A stretch of 64,000 nucleotides of DNA from contig JAACWS010000012.1 of NCBI GenBank assembly GCA_009991955.1, forward strand, positions 1 to 64,000, given 5' to 3'. How positions within the stretch are numbered: position 1 is the stretch's first letter; each line of letters starts with the position of its first letter. This DNA is from Spirochaetales bacterium (GTDB taxonomy: Bacteria; Spirochaetota; Spirochaetia; DSM-27196; Salinispiraceae). The translations under genes were made by a program, and so were the position numbers. Shown here piece after piece: positions 50,275 through 59,733 of the stretch. Below the pieces are notes generated by a model that did not search any database, was not told where the DNA came from, and worked only from the letters and a program-made list of their open reading frames with translations.

Positions 50275-52286
50275 TTGGGTATCTTTTCTTACTTGTTCTC
50301 CTTCCCTGGAGACTGGTAAGTCAAGAACTTCTCATCAACCCCGAACTCCCGCGAGTAGGAGATCGGTTTATCCTCTCCTTCGATTTGCCAACCGCCAGCC
50401 TTCAAGGGTTTTCCCTCCAAGGTCTACAATTCCCTCGGGAGTGGACCCCGCTTACCGGGCCCGATTTGAACAGAATACCACCTCCTCGTCTATCGACCCA
50501 AAGTCCGGGCACCCGAGTAGCCTACAGCCTCCGGGCTCGGGAAGCAGGCTGGTACACGATTCCCGAGTTTTCGGTACAGGTGGCAGGAGAAGTATACAAC
50601 TTCCCCCAATTTCTCGTACCTATCCGCCTTGGGGGAAACGATGTACGGGTGCCTCCTCATCTGGAATGGAAAATTCCTAACCAGTCAATCGTTGCAGGTC
50701 AATCGACACCGGTCTACCTCGAGTTGAGCTTCATGGAGGGGTACGTTCTGCCCGAGAGCTTGAATTTTGGTTCCCAGTCCCAGGGTGTTTTGGAAGAAGT
50801 GAGTGGTCTCGGTTCGGCAATTACCGAAACGATCGGTGGCCGAGAGTTCAATCGATATACGGTCGCTTCTTTTATTCTGACACCCGAGGCGGCCGGTCCC
50901 CTCTTACTTCCGGAAACCCAAATACAGGTCGAAGGAATGGACGCCCGTAGTCAAGAAATTTCCCTCGAAATTCTTCCTGCTCCTTTAGAAATTCGTACCA
51001 GTGGGGCGGTAGGGAATTTTACCCTAAGCGGAACCCCCTCTACAAACGAAGTCAGGGTAGGGGATTTGGTGCGATATGTAGTCCGGCTCGAAGGAGAGGG
51101 TAACCTAAACTTTGCTCGAATACCCGAACCCCTGGTACGTGGGGGGCGAATATCTTCCCAGACCGAAGTTTTTCGAGTTAACCCCAGCTCCAATGGGTGG
51201 AGGGGATTTCGCGAGATCACCTACCGTATTGTTTCCGAGCGGGAAGGGACAATGGATATAGAATTGCCAACCTTTCGATTCTACGATCCCCTTGTTCGGG
51301 GGTTTTCTACCCTTCCTGCCTCGGTGAAGAATATTCGAGTTGGACCGGGGGTTATTTCAAACTCACCTGTTGGCGGGGGGCTTGAACTCGTCGCAGTGAG
51401 GGATCTTCCCGATTATGATTTATTGGAACTCTATCGGCGGCCGGAAAGCTACTTCCTCCTCATACCTCCAGTTTTTTTAGGCCTGGGACTGGTGATCAAT
51501 CGAGGACGCCGTTCGTTCGAGCGTCTTGGAACCCCCGGCACAAGTTTGATTGTATTTCTTTCGCTGTCTCTTATTGTTGTCTTAACAGGATTTTCTTTGC
51601 CCCAGTCCGAATCCCATCGTAGAGTCCTCCAAACCCTTACTCAGGCGCAAGACCTGTTTTTACAACAGGAGTATGAACAATCCCTTGCCCTAATGAAGGA
51701 AATCAAGGACGAGTACCCTTACTATAATCCTGGGCTACTTCATAACCAGGGCCTTGTGTATCTGGCTTTGGAGCAAGAATCAATGGCAGTTTTTCATTTA
51801 CGTCAGGCTCGACGGGCCCTTCCGGCAGACAACAGGTTATACACTGCCCTGCTTAGAGTTGAAGACTCCCTTGGTCTTGAGCGCCAACATTCTATACCCG
51901 TTTTACCCCCGGGAGACCTCTTTTTTCTGGTCTTTCTTGGGCTCTGGTACCTCGGGTTTCTCATGACCCCCTTTTGGTTCGCCAATCGCGAAATCTTTCG
52001 GAGGATCTTCTTCATTTTTTTTGTTATTATGCTCGTAACGCCTCTTGTTGGTTTGGGTCTTTACTTAGGAAACCGTTACCAGTCAGAGGGTATAGTGTTA
52101 GAAAGCGAGTTTGCCGGTCAAGTGACCAAAATTCCCGAGCCCAATGCAGCCCTGTGGCTTACTCTTCCCCGCGGTACTTCGGTGGAAATTCTCGATGTTT
52201 CAGGGGACTTCTCGCTGATCCAGACTTCTTACGGTATCGAAGGATGGCTTTTGACCGAGGGCCTGGGTCTACCCGGGCAATTGTAG
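50223..52286 (+). CDS. BatD-BatE-SH3 fusion protein
   Basis: This 687-residue protein combines parts that are often separate. There is a signal anchor (LVVGYLFLLVLLPW), then a BatD-type beta-sandwich region (about residues 35-390; VRVPPHLEWKIPNQSIVAGQ, VRYVVRLEGEGNLNFARIP), a helix, TPR repeats like BatE (about 460-550; QEYEQSLALMKEIKDEYPYY), two more helices and a C-terminal SH3b-like domain (GTSVEILDVSGDFSLIQT, GIEGWLLTEGL). GTG 50223 is supported by AAGGAGG seven bases upstream, so the 52-base overlap with batC is real. It closes the Bat operon. Confidence 0.82.
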   Translation: MDSYTSVSARNRITRLVVGYLFLLVLLPWRLVSQELLINPELPRVGDRFILSFDLPTASLQGFSLQGLQFPREWTPLTGPDLNRIPPPRLSTQSPGTRVAYSLRAREAGWYTIPEFSVQVAGEVYNFPQFLVPIRLGGNDVRVPPHLEWKIPNQSIVAGQSTPVYLELSFMEGYVLPESLNFGSQSQGVLEEVSGLGSAITETIGGREFNRYTVASFILTPEAAGPLLLPETQIQVEGMDARSQEISLEILPAPLEIRTSGAVGNFTLSGTPSTNEVRVGDLVRYVVRLEGEGNLNFARIPEPLVRGGRISSQTEVFRVNPSSNGWRGFREITYRIVSEREGTMDIELPTFRFYDPLVRGFSTLPASVKNIRVGPGVISNSPVGGGLELVAVRDLPDYDLLELYRRPESYFLLIPPVFLGLGLVINRGRRSFERLGTPGTSLIVFLSLSLIVVLTGFSLPQSESHRRVLQTLTQAQDLFLQQEYEQSLALMKEIKDEYPYYNPGLLHNQGLVYLALEQESMAVFHLRQARRALPADNRLYTALLRVEDSLGLERQHSIPVLPPGDLFFLVFLGLWYLGFLMTPFWFANREIFRRIFFIFFVIMLVTPLVGLGLYLGNRYQSEGIVLESEFAGQVTKIPEPNAALWLTLPRGTSVEILDVSGDFSLIQTSYGIEGWLLTEGLGLPGQL

Positions 52287-52305
52287 TTCCCAGGGAGTGT
52301 ACTAG

Positions 52306-52782
52306 ATGAGTGATCATGGATTTGCAGAAATTCTCGATGCATGGGAAAAGAATCTCCAAAAAAAAGAAGATAAGCCGACAAAACCAAGGTCCAACTTCGC
52401 TCGAGTTCTTGGGGCTTTTGAAAAAAAGTCCCCTGCCCACGATCCCGAGGGCCAGAAAATCGAGGATGTCGACCTACCTCCTCGACTTTCTCCTCAAAAA
52501 ACACCGATTCAAGGCGTCTTGGACCTTCATGGAATGACAATCTTGCAAGCCGAGGCGGCCGTCCGAAGCTTCGCTAAACAATCAAGGGCGGCGGGATACA
52601 AAAAGGTTTTAATTATCCACGGAAAAGGAAATCACTCAAAAGATGGGAATAGTAAATTACGGGGATGGCTCATTCGATTTTTAGAAACCCAATCTTGGGC
52701 CGGTTCCCGGGGAAAGGCGGACAAAGATCATGGGGGTTCAGGTGCTACCTGGGTTATGATTAAGTATTATCGCTCTCGGTAG
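52306..52782 (+). CDS. Smr-domain protein
   Basis: This 158-residue protein has a charged N-terminal half and a C-terminal Smr domain (about residues 62-157) with [26 protein letters not shown] and a closing [13 protein letters not shown]. Stand-alone Smr proteins have nicking or RNA-cleaving activity and act in DNA repair or ribosome rescue. It follows the Bat operon by 19 bases and overlaps the infA gene tail to tail by 16 bases. Confidence 0.87.
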   Translation: MSDHGFAEILDAWEKNLQKKEDKPTKPRSNFARVLGAFEKKSPAHDPEGQKIEDVDLPPRLSPQKTPIQGVLDLHGMTILQAEAAVRSFAKQSRAAGYKKVLIIHGKGNHSKDGNSKLRGWLIRFLETQSWAGSRGKADKDHGGSGATWVMIKYYRSR

Positions 52783-52985
52783 ATTATTCGACCGCGGGTG
52801 AGATCGTAGGGTGAGAGGGCTACTTTTACTTTGTCCCCGGGCACGATGCGAATATAGTGCTTGCGCATTTTTCCCGATAGGTGGGTAAGAATTAAATGCC
52901 CATTTTTCAACTCGACACGAAACATCGTATTAGGAAGACTTTCCTTCACGACTCCTTCAACCTCGATCGCTTCTTCTTTAGCCAC
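52767..52985 (-). CDS. infA: Translation initiation factor IF-1
   Basis: This 72-residue OB-fold protein is exactly the family length when started at GTG 52985. From there it reads (M)[18 protein letters not shown], then [26 protein letters not shown] lies six bases before that GTG. An in-frame ATG at 53009 would add eight residues and place the ribosome binding site inside the gene, so it is rejected. IF-1 binds the A site of the 30S subunit during initiation. It stands alone, not in a ribosomal protein operon. Confidence 0.93.
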   Translation of the reverse strand: MAKEEAIEVEGVVKESLPNTMFRVELKNGHLILTHLSGKMRKHYIRIVPGDKVKVALSPYDLTRGRIIYRER

Positions 52986-53131
52986 TCTATCTCCTTGATG
53001 CGTAGTCATATAGTAGGGTAAGCCTAGGGCTTTGTCAAGAAGACCCGAAGAGAGGGGTATCGGACGGCCGAGTTGTTGACTTTTTAATGGAGATGTTGCA
53101 AAGTCATCAAACTTTTTTTCAAGGAGAACCC

Positions 53132-53488
53132 ATGAACCAGGAATTTGTTCAGCAGATGAAGTCGAAGTTGCTGGGAATGAAGGAAGAAATAATCCAGAAC
53201 CTGATTCATGAAGATGAGGACTTCAAAGAAATCGCTGCTTCAAACGACTTAAAGGATTTAGTAGACGTTGCATCTTCAGACATCGACAAAAAATTGCTCA
53301 ACGCTTTAAGTGGACAAGACCTGAAAAGGTTGCGATTAATCGATGCAGCCCTTGGGCGGATCGAAAACGGTAAATACGGATTTTGTCTGGGAACGGGCAA
53401 AGCGATACCCCGAGAAAGGCTAGAAGCAATTCCTTATGCTTTATACACTATTGAATACCAATCGGAACTAGACCGAAAAAACCGATAG
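53132..53488 (+). CDS. DksA/TraR-like protein with degenerate zinc site
   Basis: This 118-residue protein has a long coiled-coil N-terminal part ending in [18 protein letters not shown] and a C-terminal DksA-like globule ([20 protein letters not shown]). Only the first of the four zinc-binding cysteines is kept (Cys85); the others are Thr88, Thr106 and Tyr109. DksA proteins bind the secondary channel of RNA polymerase and work with ppGpp. Loss of zinc ligands is known from Cys-poor paralogues such as Pseudomonas DksA2. The start at 53132 has AAGGAGAACCC upstream. Confidence 0.85.
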   Translation: MNQEFVQQMKSKLLGMKEEIIQNLIHEDEDFKEIAASNDLKDLVDVASSDIDKKLLNALSGQDLKRLRLIDAALGRIENGKYGFCLGTGKAIPRERLEAIPYALYTIEYQSELDRKNR

Positions 53489-53508
53489 CTTTCTGCAGGA
53501 AAGTTTTT
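53489..53508 (+). terminator. Weak intrinsic terminator after the DksA-like gene
   Basis: CTTTC (53489-53493) pairs with GAAAG (53499-53503) around TGCAG, followed by TTTTT (53504-53508). The stem is short, so efficiency is doubtful. Confidence 0.4.
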
Positions 53509-53571
53509 CTAGTGCCTCAAACCCTGTGGTGACAAATTTGTCGTCCTTCTCAGTCTTGAATATACCTTGGT

Positions 53572-53919
53572 CTATACCTTCCCAAAATCCGGCCTGAATT
53601 CTCCCACCCCCCCTCTCCACCGCTTCACCCTCCACGGGGACAGACAGTTGCGGTAGAGCTTAGAGGACACCGAAACGTGGGTAAAGGTCTTCCGGTCGGG
53701 GTCCACCAGATCCAAGCTCCGGGGGTAGGCCCTGTGGTGGTCGGTTATGCGGTTGAGGATGACCGCCTCCCGGTAGTCGAGGAACCGAATGAGGTTTCCT
53801 TCACCGGTGGGGCAATACCGAAATTTTTCCTCAACCTCTGGGCTCCTTCTTACGAAAATGTAAGTAGGATATGGAAGCCCTAAGTCATCTTCAAAACGTA
53901 CATTACTCTTCTTTATCAC
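53572..53919 (-). other. Open frame of uncertain status in a 380-base gap
   Basis: The gap from 53509 to 53870 has no recognised gene. A minus-strand frame of 115 codons contains NLIRFLDYREAVILNRITDH and AYPRSLDLVDPDRKTFTHV, which look protein-like in composition but match no family I know. It overlaps the start of the next plus-strand gene by 49 bases, which argues against it being intact. It may be a fragment of an old coding region. Confidence 0.25.
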
Positions 53920-54305
53920 TGAGTCAGGTCATGCGACCCCAAGTGTCTGGGGGAAAAATTGCACTTCCCGTTAACTCCTACTCGGTCTATGCCCAATTCA
54001 AACACATTGAAGCCGTACCCGCGGGACCCAACGGCTCGGGATACACCCTCTCAAAAGCCCGTTTATTAGACACTCTCATCGACCGTCTCGTTCAGCTTAA
54101 AGAGCGTAACCAAGCACTCTCTCCCCAAGAAACTGCGGGTCTTCCGACCGAAGCCATCGACGCCCTTATCCAAGAATACGCCCAGAAGCTGAGTACCGCC
54201 GTCCAGAGTGGACTACCGAAGCTCCAACAGGATTTTGGCACGAGTTTTGGTTCCTCCGCGGGCCTAAGTGGCACCTCTGCGCTAATGTTTGATCTCTCTA
54301 TTTGA
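53871..54305 (+). CDS. Hypothetical protein
   Basis: This 144-residue protein has no recognised domain. It has GGKIALPVNSYSVYAQFKHI then AVPAGPNGSGYTLSKARLLD in the first half, a helical middle (RLVQLKERNQALSPQETAG, DALIQEYAQKLSTAV), and a Gly/Ser-rich end. There is no signal peptide. Composition and codon use look real, and the next gene, fumC, starts 56 bases downstream, suggesting linkage. Confidence 0.6.
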   Translation: MEALSHLQNVHYSSLSLSQVMRPQVSGGKIALPVNSYSVYAQFKHIEAVPAGPNGSGYTLSKARLLDTLIDRLVQLKERNQALSPQETAGLPTEAIDALIQEYAQKLSTAVQSGLPKLQQDFGTSFGSSAGLSGTSALMFDLSI

Positions 54306-54360
54306 TCTGGCCTCCATCGTCGACCTGTTGTATATTCCTAGGTACAAAAGGAGGCGGTTT

Positions 54361-55743
54361 GTGGCACAAGAATTCCGACTAGAATCCGATACGATGGGAG
54401 AAGTAAAAGTCCCTACCCAGGCCTACTATGGAGCCCAAACTCAACGGGCTATAGAGAACTTTCAAATTTCTCCCTATACATTACCTCCCCTCATGATTAA
54501 GTCCCTGGGGCTTATCAAAAAAAATGCGGCCCAAGCTAACAAGGAACTCGGCTTGCTCGACGAGAAGGTAGCAGACGCCATAGTTCAGGCTGCTCATGAA
54601 GTTGTTCAAGGCAAATGGAACGACCAATTTCCTATTGACATTTTTCAGACCGGGTCGGGAACGAGTTCAAATATGAACGCCAACGAGGTCATATCGAATA
54701 GGGCCAATGAACTTCTCGGCCAACCCCTGGGGACAAAAAAACCTGTCCATCCGAATGATCATGTAAACCGGGGTCAAAGTTCGAACGATGTATTTCCTAC
54801 AGCAGTTCATATCGCCAATCGGCTCGGTGCCGAGGGTTTACTACAGGCTCTCAAGGTGCTTCATGAGAGTCTGGACCGAAAAGCTGAAGAATTTTCCACG
54901 TTTGTAAAACTTGGTCGCACTCACCTTCAGGACGCCGTGCCCATGACCTTGGGGCAAGAGTTCTCGGCTTTTGCTGTGCAAATCGATAAAGCCATTGGTC
55001 GCCTCCAAAACACCCTCTTTAATTTAGAGGATTTGCCCTTGGGCGGCACCGCAATTGGGACGGGGCTCAATACCCACCCGGACTATTCCAGACTCGCGGT
55101 GCGAGGAATTGCCAAGGATACAGGAGTAGCCTTTCGACCCGCAGCCAATTTGTTTGAAGGAATAGCGACTCGGGATGCCCAGGTCGAGCTTATGGGGGCC
55201 CTCAATACTTTAGCGACGAGTTTAATGAAAATCGCCAATGATCTACGGCTTCTGGCTAGTGGTCCTCGGGGGGCCCTGGGCGAGATTATACTTCCCAGCC
55301 TTCAGCCGGGCAGTTCAATTATGCCCGGTAAGGTGAATCCGGTTATCCCAGAAATGGTCATTCAAGTGGCGGCCTTCGTGTGTGGAAAAGCCGTGTCGGT
55401 TACTATCGGCGGGCAAAATGCCCCTCTGCAGCTTAATATGATGAATCCGCTTATTGCCCACGAAACCTTGGCGAGCTTAGAACTTTTGGAGAATGCTTGC
55501 CTCACCCTGGCCAAGAAAGGTATCGACGGGATTGAGGCCGACGAAAAGCGATGTTCCGAATGGATCGAGTGGTCGTTAGCGCTCGTTACTCCCCTTGCGA
55601 CCAAAATTGGTTACGAAAAGGCAGCCTCTTTAGCCTATAAAGCCTATAAAGAGCATCGAAAAATTCGTGACGTACTCTTAGACGCCAAAATCCTAGATCC
55701 CCATGAGCTCGATCAGATTTTAGATCCAAAGTCGATGTTGTAA
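54361..55743 (+). CDS. fumC: Class II fumarate hydratase
   Basis: This 460-residue fumarase interconverts fumarate and malate. Seen: QTGSGTSSNMNANEVISNRA, the substrate-binding HPNDHVNRGQSSNDVFPTA, LGRTHLQDAVPMTLGQE with the catalytic His, and the signature GSSIMPGKVNPV. Translation starts at GTG 54361, which has GGAGG seven bases upstream; an in-frame ATG at 54289 overlaps the previous gene and is rejected. The enzyme has no iron-sulfur cluster, so it tolerates oxygen. Confidence 0.95.
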   Translation: MAQEFRLESDTMGEVKVPTQAYYGAQTQRAIENFQISPYTLPPLMIKSLGLIKKNAAQANKELGLLDEKVADAIVQAAHEVVQGKWNDQFPIDIFQTGSGTSSNMNANEVISNRANELLGQPLGTKKPVHPNDHVNRGQSSNDVFPTAVHIANRLGAEGLLQALKVLHESLDRKAEEFSTFVKLGRTHLQDAVPMTLGQEFSAFAVQIDKAIGRLQNTLFNLEDLPLGGTAIGTGLNTHPDYSRLAVRGIAKDTGVAFRPAANLFEGIATRDAQVELMGALNTLATSLMKIANDLRLLASGPRGALGEIILPSLQPGSSIMPGKVNPVIPEMVIQVAAFVCGKAVSVTIGGQNAPLQLNMMNPLIAHETLASLELLENACLTLAKKGIDGIEADEKRCSEWIEWSLALVTPLATKIGYEKAASLAYKAYKEHRKIRDVLLDAKILDPHELDQILDPKSML

Positions 55744-55803
55744 TTCAAGACTTGTGGTACACTGATGGCCGTATACTATATTTTGAAAGACGAGGTTAAC
55801 GAA

Positions 55804-56484
55804 ATGAAAGAATTGAATCAAGCAGACCCGGCATACGTCGAGGCGATGACTCTTTATATGTCTGGGCAGTGGAAAGAAGCAGAAACCGCGTTCTTGGCCC
55901 TGGAAAAAGAATATCCCGAGAACACCTTCCTTATCTTGAATCTGGCCCAGGTTTATTACAGTATGGGCAGGCTCGATGACGCTATAGAAAAGAATTTGCA
56001 GGCCCTAGAGATTAATCCTAATTTAGGAATCGCCAATTATCGGTTAGGTGTTTGCTACTTTCGTGCAGGGCGGCTTATCAGAGCTCTCGAATCCTTTAAC
56101 GCAGTTGTGGCCTCGTCAAGCCAAAGCCATGCAATGGCCCGCTACTTTGTAGGCCTAATCAATTATTTTCTCGGCAACGACAGCGATGCCGATGTGGCCT
56201 TCACCGAGTTTCGGGGTATCAGTAAAGAGTCGATGATTGCGAATTTTTTCTTGGCCCAAATTAAGCTAAAGAACCACGACCATCAAGCGGCCCTTGTTCT
56301 TCTGGACGAATTGGCTGCCGAGACACCTAAGTTTAGTGAAGTCCACTATATGCTCGGTCAAGCATATTACGGCCTTCATCAGAACCAAGAAGCTATACGG
56401 TCGTTCCAGAAGGTATTGGAAATCAACCCGAATGACTCTCGGGCCAAAACAAAATTGACACTCATGACCGATTTGGATTGGTAA
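55804..56484 (+). CDS. TPR-repeat protein
   Basis: This protein of about 226 residues is made almost wholly of tetratricopeptide repeats (SGQWKEAETAFLALEKEYPE, LNLAQVYYSMGRLDDAIEKN, ANYRLGVCYFRAGRLIRAL, HYMLGQAYYGLHQNQEAI). There is no signal peptide, so it is a cytoplasmic scaffold of unknown partner. An in-frame ATG at 55765 lies within -10-like boxes (TATACT, TATATT), so the ATG at 55804 with GACGAGG before it is preferred. Copy B of the structured element begins about 30 bases after its stop. Confidence 0.8.
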   Translation: MKELNQADPAYVEAMTLYMSGQWKEAETAFLALEKEYPENTFLILNLAQVYYSMGRLDDAIEKNLQALEINPNLGIANYRLGVCYFRAGRLIRALESFNAVVASSSQSHAMARYFVGLINYFLGNDSDADVAFTEFRGISKESMIANFFLAQIKLKNHDHQAALVLLDELAAETPKFSEVHYMLGQAYYGLHQNQEAIRSFQKVLEINPNDSRAKTKLTLMTDLDW

Positions 56485-56515
56485 GATTTCGGGGCTTGTT
56501 GTCATTGTTCGATCC

Positions 56516-56612
56516 GGGCTCCTCTATAAAATTTGCGTTTCTGCCTAATCTGGTCATTGTGCCGCAATACCTTAAGGGTCTGAGCCGATTAAGAACTGAT
56601 CAAGAGGTCCCC
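56516..56612 (+). ncRNA. Structured leader element, copy B (upstream of M16 peptidase)
   Basis: This copy shares 39 of 47 core positions with copy A at 16437-16533 (core here 56552-56598). The closing stem is shorter: CCTCT (56521-56525) with AGAGG (56603-56607), extended by GGG/CCC. The first hairpin is kept as ATTG/CAAT plus GGT/ACC with one bulged C. The second hairpin CTTAA/TTAAG is unchanged, with CTGAGC in its loop. It ends 44 bases before the peptidase start. Confidence 0.6.
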
Positions 56613-56656
56613 GTTCTCCGATTAGTCTCAAAATTTACAATGCAAGAGGGTACTTT

Positions 56657-59600
56657 ATGTTTGTAGGCAGTCGCCATCACGGCTTTGTTATAGAAAAGGT
56701 TCTTGACCTGCCGGAGTACAAGAGCAAAGGTATCCTTGCCCGGCACGAAAAAAGTGGTGCCCAGGTCTTTCATACCCTCAACGACGACGAAGAAAATCTT
56801 TTCGCCTTTATTTTTAAGACTATACCCCAGTCGTCGAATGGTGTTGCGCATATCCTCGAACACACCGTTCTTTGTGGTTCAGAAGCTTTTCCTGTAAAAG
56901 ATCCTTTCTTACTTCTCCTAAAGGGGAGTATGCAGACCTTCTTAAATGCCTTTACCTATCCGGACAAAACGGTCTATCCCGGTGCATCGACCGTAAAAAG
57001 CGATCTTTTTAACCTCATGGAAGTGTACGGTGATGCAGTTTTCTTTCCATTACTGAAGGAAGACCTTTTCCGTCAAGAAGGACATCGTCTCGAATTTAAT
57101 CCCGAAGGCAACCTTATTCGAACGGGTATCGTATACAATGAAATGAAGGGTAACTATTCGACCCACGACTCGGTTGCGGGCGATTGGTGTTATAGGGCTC
57201 TTTTCCCCGATACCTCCTACGCGAACGATTCGGGGGGAGACCCGGCGGTTATCCCTGAGCTAACCTACGAAGAGTTCAAAGAATTTCACCGCACCTATTA
57301 CCATCCCTCAAATACCCTCATCTATTTGTACGGCAACACGCCAACCGAGGAATATCTTGAGTTCTTAAATAGGAGGTTTCTGGTTCGATTTGATTCTATA
57401 GCACCGCCTCCGCCCGTGGCTCTTCAGCCTCGCTGGACCGAACCCCGAAAAATAGAGGTTTCCTATCCTTCGGGAGATTCGGACGAAGAGGAAACCCACA
57501 CCTCGGTTACTCTAAACTGGTTATTATTTCCGATTGAAGATGTATTTCGTACCCTATCATGGGAGATCCTTACGGAAATACTCATGGGGACTCCTGCGTC
57601 ACCTCTTCAAAAACTCGCAGCGGTCACCGATTTAGGAGAGGATCTCTCATCTCCTAGTGGATTCGAAACCGAACTCCGGCAGACTGTGTTTTCGGTGGGT
57701 TTACAGGGGGCCGATAGAAGTAAGGCGCAAGAAATTGAAGACTTTTTCCTTAGGGAACTTCAGCGGATTGTAACCGATGGCCTTAATACCCAACTCATCG
57801 AGGGGACCTTGAGGCGGTTCGAGTTTCGTAGCCGCGAAATAAAGGGAGGTGGTCCCTTCGGCTTACGGCTCTTACGAAAGATTGGCCGGGGATGGCTACA
57901 CGGTTTATCCCCGGAAGCAACCTTGGTTTTTGATCCTTTAATCCAGCGACTGAGAAATGAGTTAGCAGAGAATCCACGATATTTTGAGGAACTCATTGAA
58001 AAAGATTTACTTTCGAACCCTCATCGTACAACAACCGTAGTGTACCCCGATCGGGAGCAAAATCAGCGAGAATCTGAGGAGGAACGCCAAGAGTTAGAAG
58101 ATCTCATCCGGTCCCAGCCCGCATCTTTTACCCAAGAGGTAACCAAGGCCCAAAAGGCCCTCGAGACCTTTCAAAGTCAAGACGATAGGCCCGAAGATCT
58201 GGCAACTATTCCATTTCTCTCGGTAGAACAAATTCCCCGGGTGGTCGATTCAATCGACACCGAACGAAAGACCGAGGTTTTTTTTCAATTTACCGGATTT
58301 ACTAACGGAATTAGCTATCTTGACTTGGGGTATCCGTTATCTCATTTAAGCCCCGATGAACAAATGCTCGTTCCGCTGTGGGCTTCCTTTTTACCTGTCG
58401 CCGGAATTACCGGAAAAGATTATGAGCAAGTGAGCAGAGACCTATCGATGGTATGTGGAGGATTTAGTTCCTACGCTGAGGTCCATGCCGGTTTGGACTT
58501 GTACTCCGGGGCTCGATCGTTACGGGGGGTAACCAACGATAAGAGTCAATCGCTCGTCCATACCCACGTCTTTTTCCGGATAAAGGCCCTTGACTCTACC
58601 TTTTGCGAGGCCCTCCAACTCGTTGGAACAATCTTGTCCGAACCAGACTTCTCGGACCTTGTACACGTTTCCGAGGTCTTTTTCGAAATGCGCAACGATA
58701 TGCGATCATCGATCCTTCCTGGGGGAAGTTCCTACGCGTCGCTTCGGGCGGAGTTGGGCCTTCATCCTGCCCAGGGAATCGAAGAAAGATTTCGAGGTTT
58801 AACCCAGTATCTATTTTTAGAAAATCTCGCCGAAGCCCTAGCCCAGGAAAAAAATACTACAAACCCTACCGACAGCCCGATTCTGCAAGGATTATCGGAA
58901 GCTTTCCAAGGGTTGACGGTCAAAATATTCGGGCAGGGCCGTCCTATTGTGAATCTTACCGCCGACGAGGGGCAACTCGGGGCTGCCCACGAGGCAGTTT
59001 TGTCTTTGAAGGAAAAAGTAGGTAGCTCGAGCATGACACTCCTGGGTAATCCTGCCACTTCGAGCCCAAAGGTAGAGATTATCTACGCCCTGGCCCGAGA
59101 AACACGCACCCTCCTTAGTCTTCCCCAACCTCCCGAAACCCTGGAACTTCTTCTGTATCCGAGTAAGGTGGCTTACGCTGCTGCGGCTATCCCTTCGGCA
59201 GTTTTGGGTACCCCAGAGCAGGCCTACGAAGCCCTGTTGGCCCATATTCTTAAGACCGGGCCCCTATGGGAAGAAATTCGAATGAAGGGAGGTGCCTACG
59301 GTGCCCATGCGGCGTCCGATGGAATGGCGGGTATATTCAGCTTTGCATCCTACCGCGACCCCCATACGGCTCGAACCCTCAAGGCTTTCGAAGATGCCCT
59401 TTTGGGTCTCGCTAAAGATGGTTTAGATCAAAGTACTCTCGATTTGGCGAAAATTGGCTGTATTTCAAAGGAGCTAAAACCTTTGTCTCCGGGCGAAAAA
59501 GGAATGGTGGGATTCAAGCGCCAGCTTTACGGAATCGATACTCACCTGCGACAAAGACGGCGAGACCTCATGCTGAGTGCAACGGTAGCCGATCTCCGGC

Positions 59601-59728
59601 AGAGCGCCGATCGTTTAGCTCAACAATTCCAAAATCCCCGAGTAGCTATCTTGGGAGGAGTTGAGCTTTTGGATCCCTTGAAGGAGTCCTACAAGGGTGG
59701 TACCCTTACTAGAGTTCTTGGAAGGTAG
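56657..59728 (+). CDS. M16C-family metallopeptidase (PreP/insulinase-like)
   Basis: This 1023-residue zinc peptidase is of the presequence protease type. The inverted zinc motif HxxEH is HILEHTVLCGS, the distal ligand region is YNEMKGNYS, and FLNAFTYPDKTVYP is also family-typical. Two homologous halves form the closed chamber; the second half lacks zinc ligands, as in relatives. The substrate is probably short, unstructured peptides. The start ATG 56657 has no strong ribosome binding site. It follows copy B of the structured leader and precedes a small exported protein. Confidence 0.92.
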   Translation: MFVGSRHHGFVIEKVLDLPEYKSKGILARHEKSGAQVFHTLNDDEENLFAFIFKTIPQSSNGVAHILEHTVLCGSEAFPVKDPFLLLLKGSMQTFLNAFTYPDKTVYPGASTVKSDLFNLMEVYGDAVFFPLLKEDLFRQEGHRLEFNPEGNLIRTGIVYNEMKGNYSTHDSVAGDWCYRALFPDTSYANDSGGDPAVIPELTYEEFKEFHRTYYHPSNTLIYLYGNTPTEEYLEFLNRRFLVRFDSIAPPPPVALQPRWTEPRKIEVSYPSGDSDEEETHTSVTLNWLLFPIEDVFRTLSWEILTEILMGTPASPLQKLAAVTDLGEDLSSPSGFETELRQTVFSVGLQGADRSKAQEIEDFFLRELQRIVTDGLNTQLIEGTLRRFEFRSREIKGGGPFGLRLLRKIGRGWLHGLSPEATLVFDPLIQRLRNELAENPRYFEELIEKDLLSNPHRTTTVVYPDREQNQRESEEERQELEDLIRSQPASFTQEVTKAQKALETFQSQDDRPEDLATIPFLSVEQIPRVVDSIDTERKTEVFFQFTGFTNGISYLDLGYPLSHLSPDEQMLVPLWASFLPVAGITGKDYEQVSRDLSMVCGGFSSYAEVHAGLDLYSGARSLRGVTNDKSQSLVHTHVFFRIKALDSTFCEALQLVGTILSEPDFSDLVHVSEVFFEMRNDMRSSILPGGSSYASLRAELGLHPAQGIEERFRGLTQYLFLENLAEALAQEKNTTNPTDSPILQGLSEAFQGLTVKIFGQGRPIVNLTADEGQLGAAHEAVLSLKEKVGSSSMTLLGNPATSSPKVEIIYALARETRTLLSLPQPPETLELLLYPSKVAYAAAAIPSAVLGTPEQAYEALLAHILKTGPLWEEIRMKGGAYGAHAASDGMAGIFSFASYRDPHTARTLKAFEDALLGLAKDGLDQSTLDLAKIGCISKELKPLSPGEKGMVGFKRQLYGIDTHLRQRRRDLMLSATVADLRQSADRLAQQFQNPRVAILGGVELLDPLKESYKGGTLTRVLGR

Positions 59729-59733
59729 GTACT

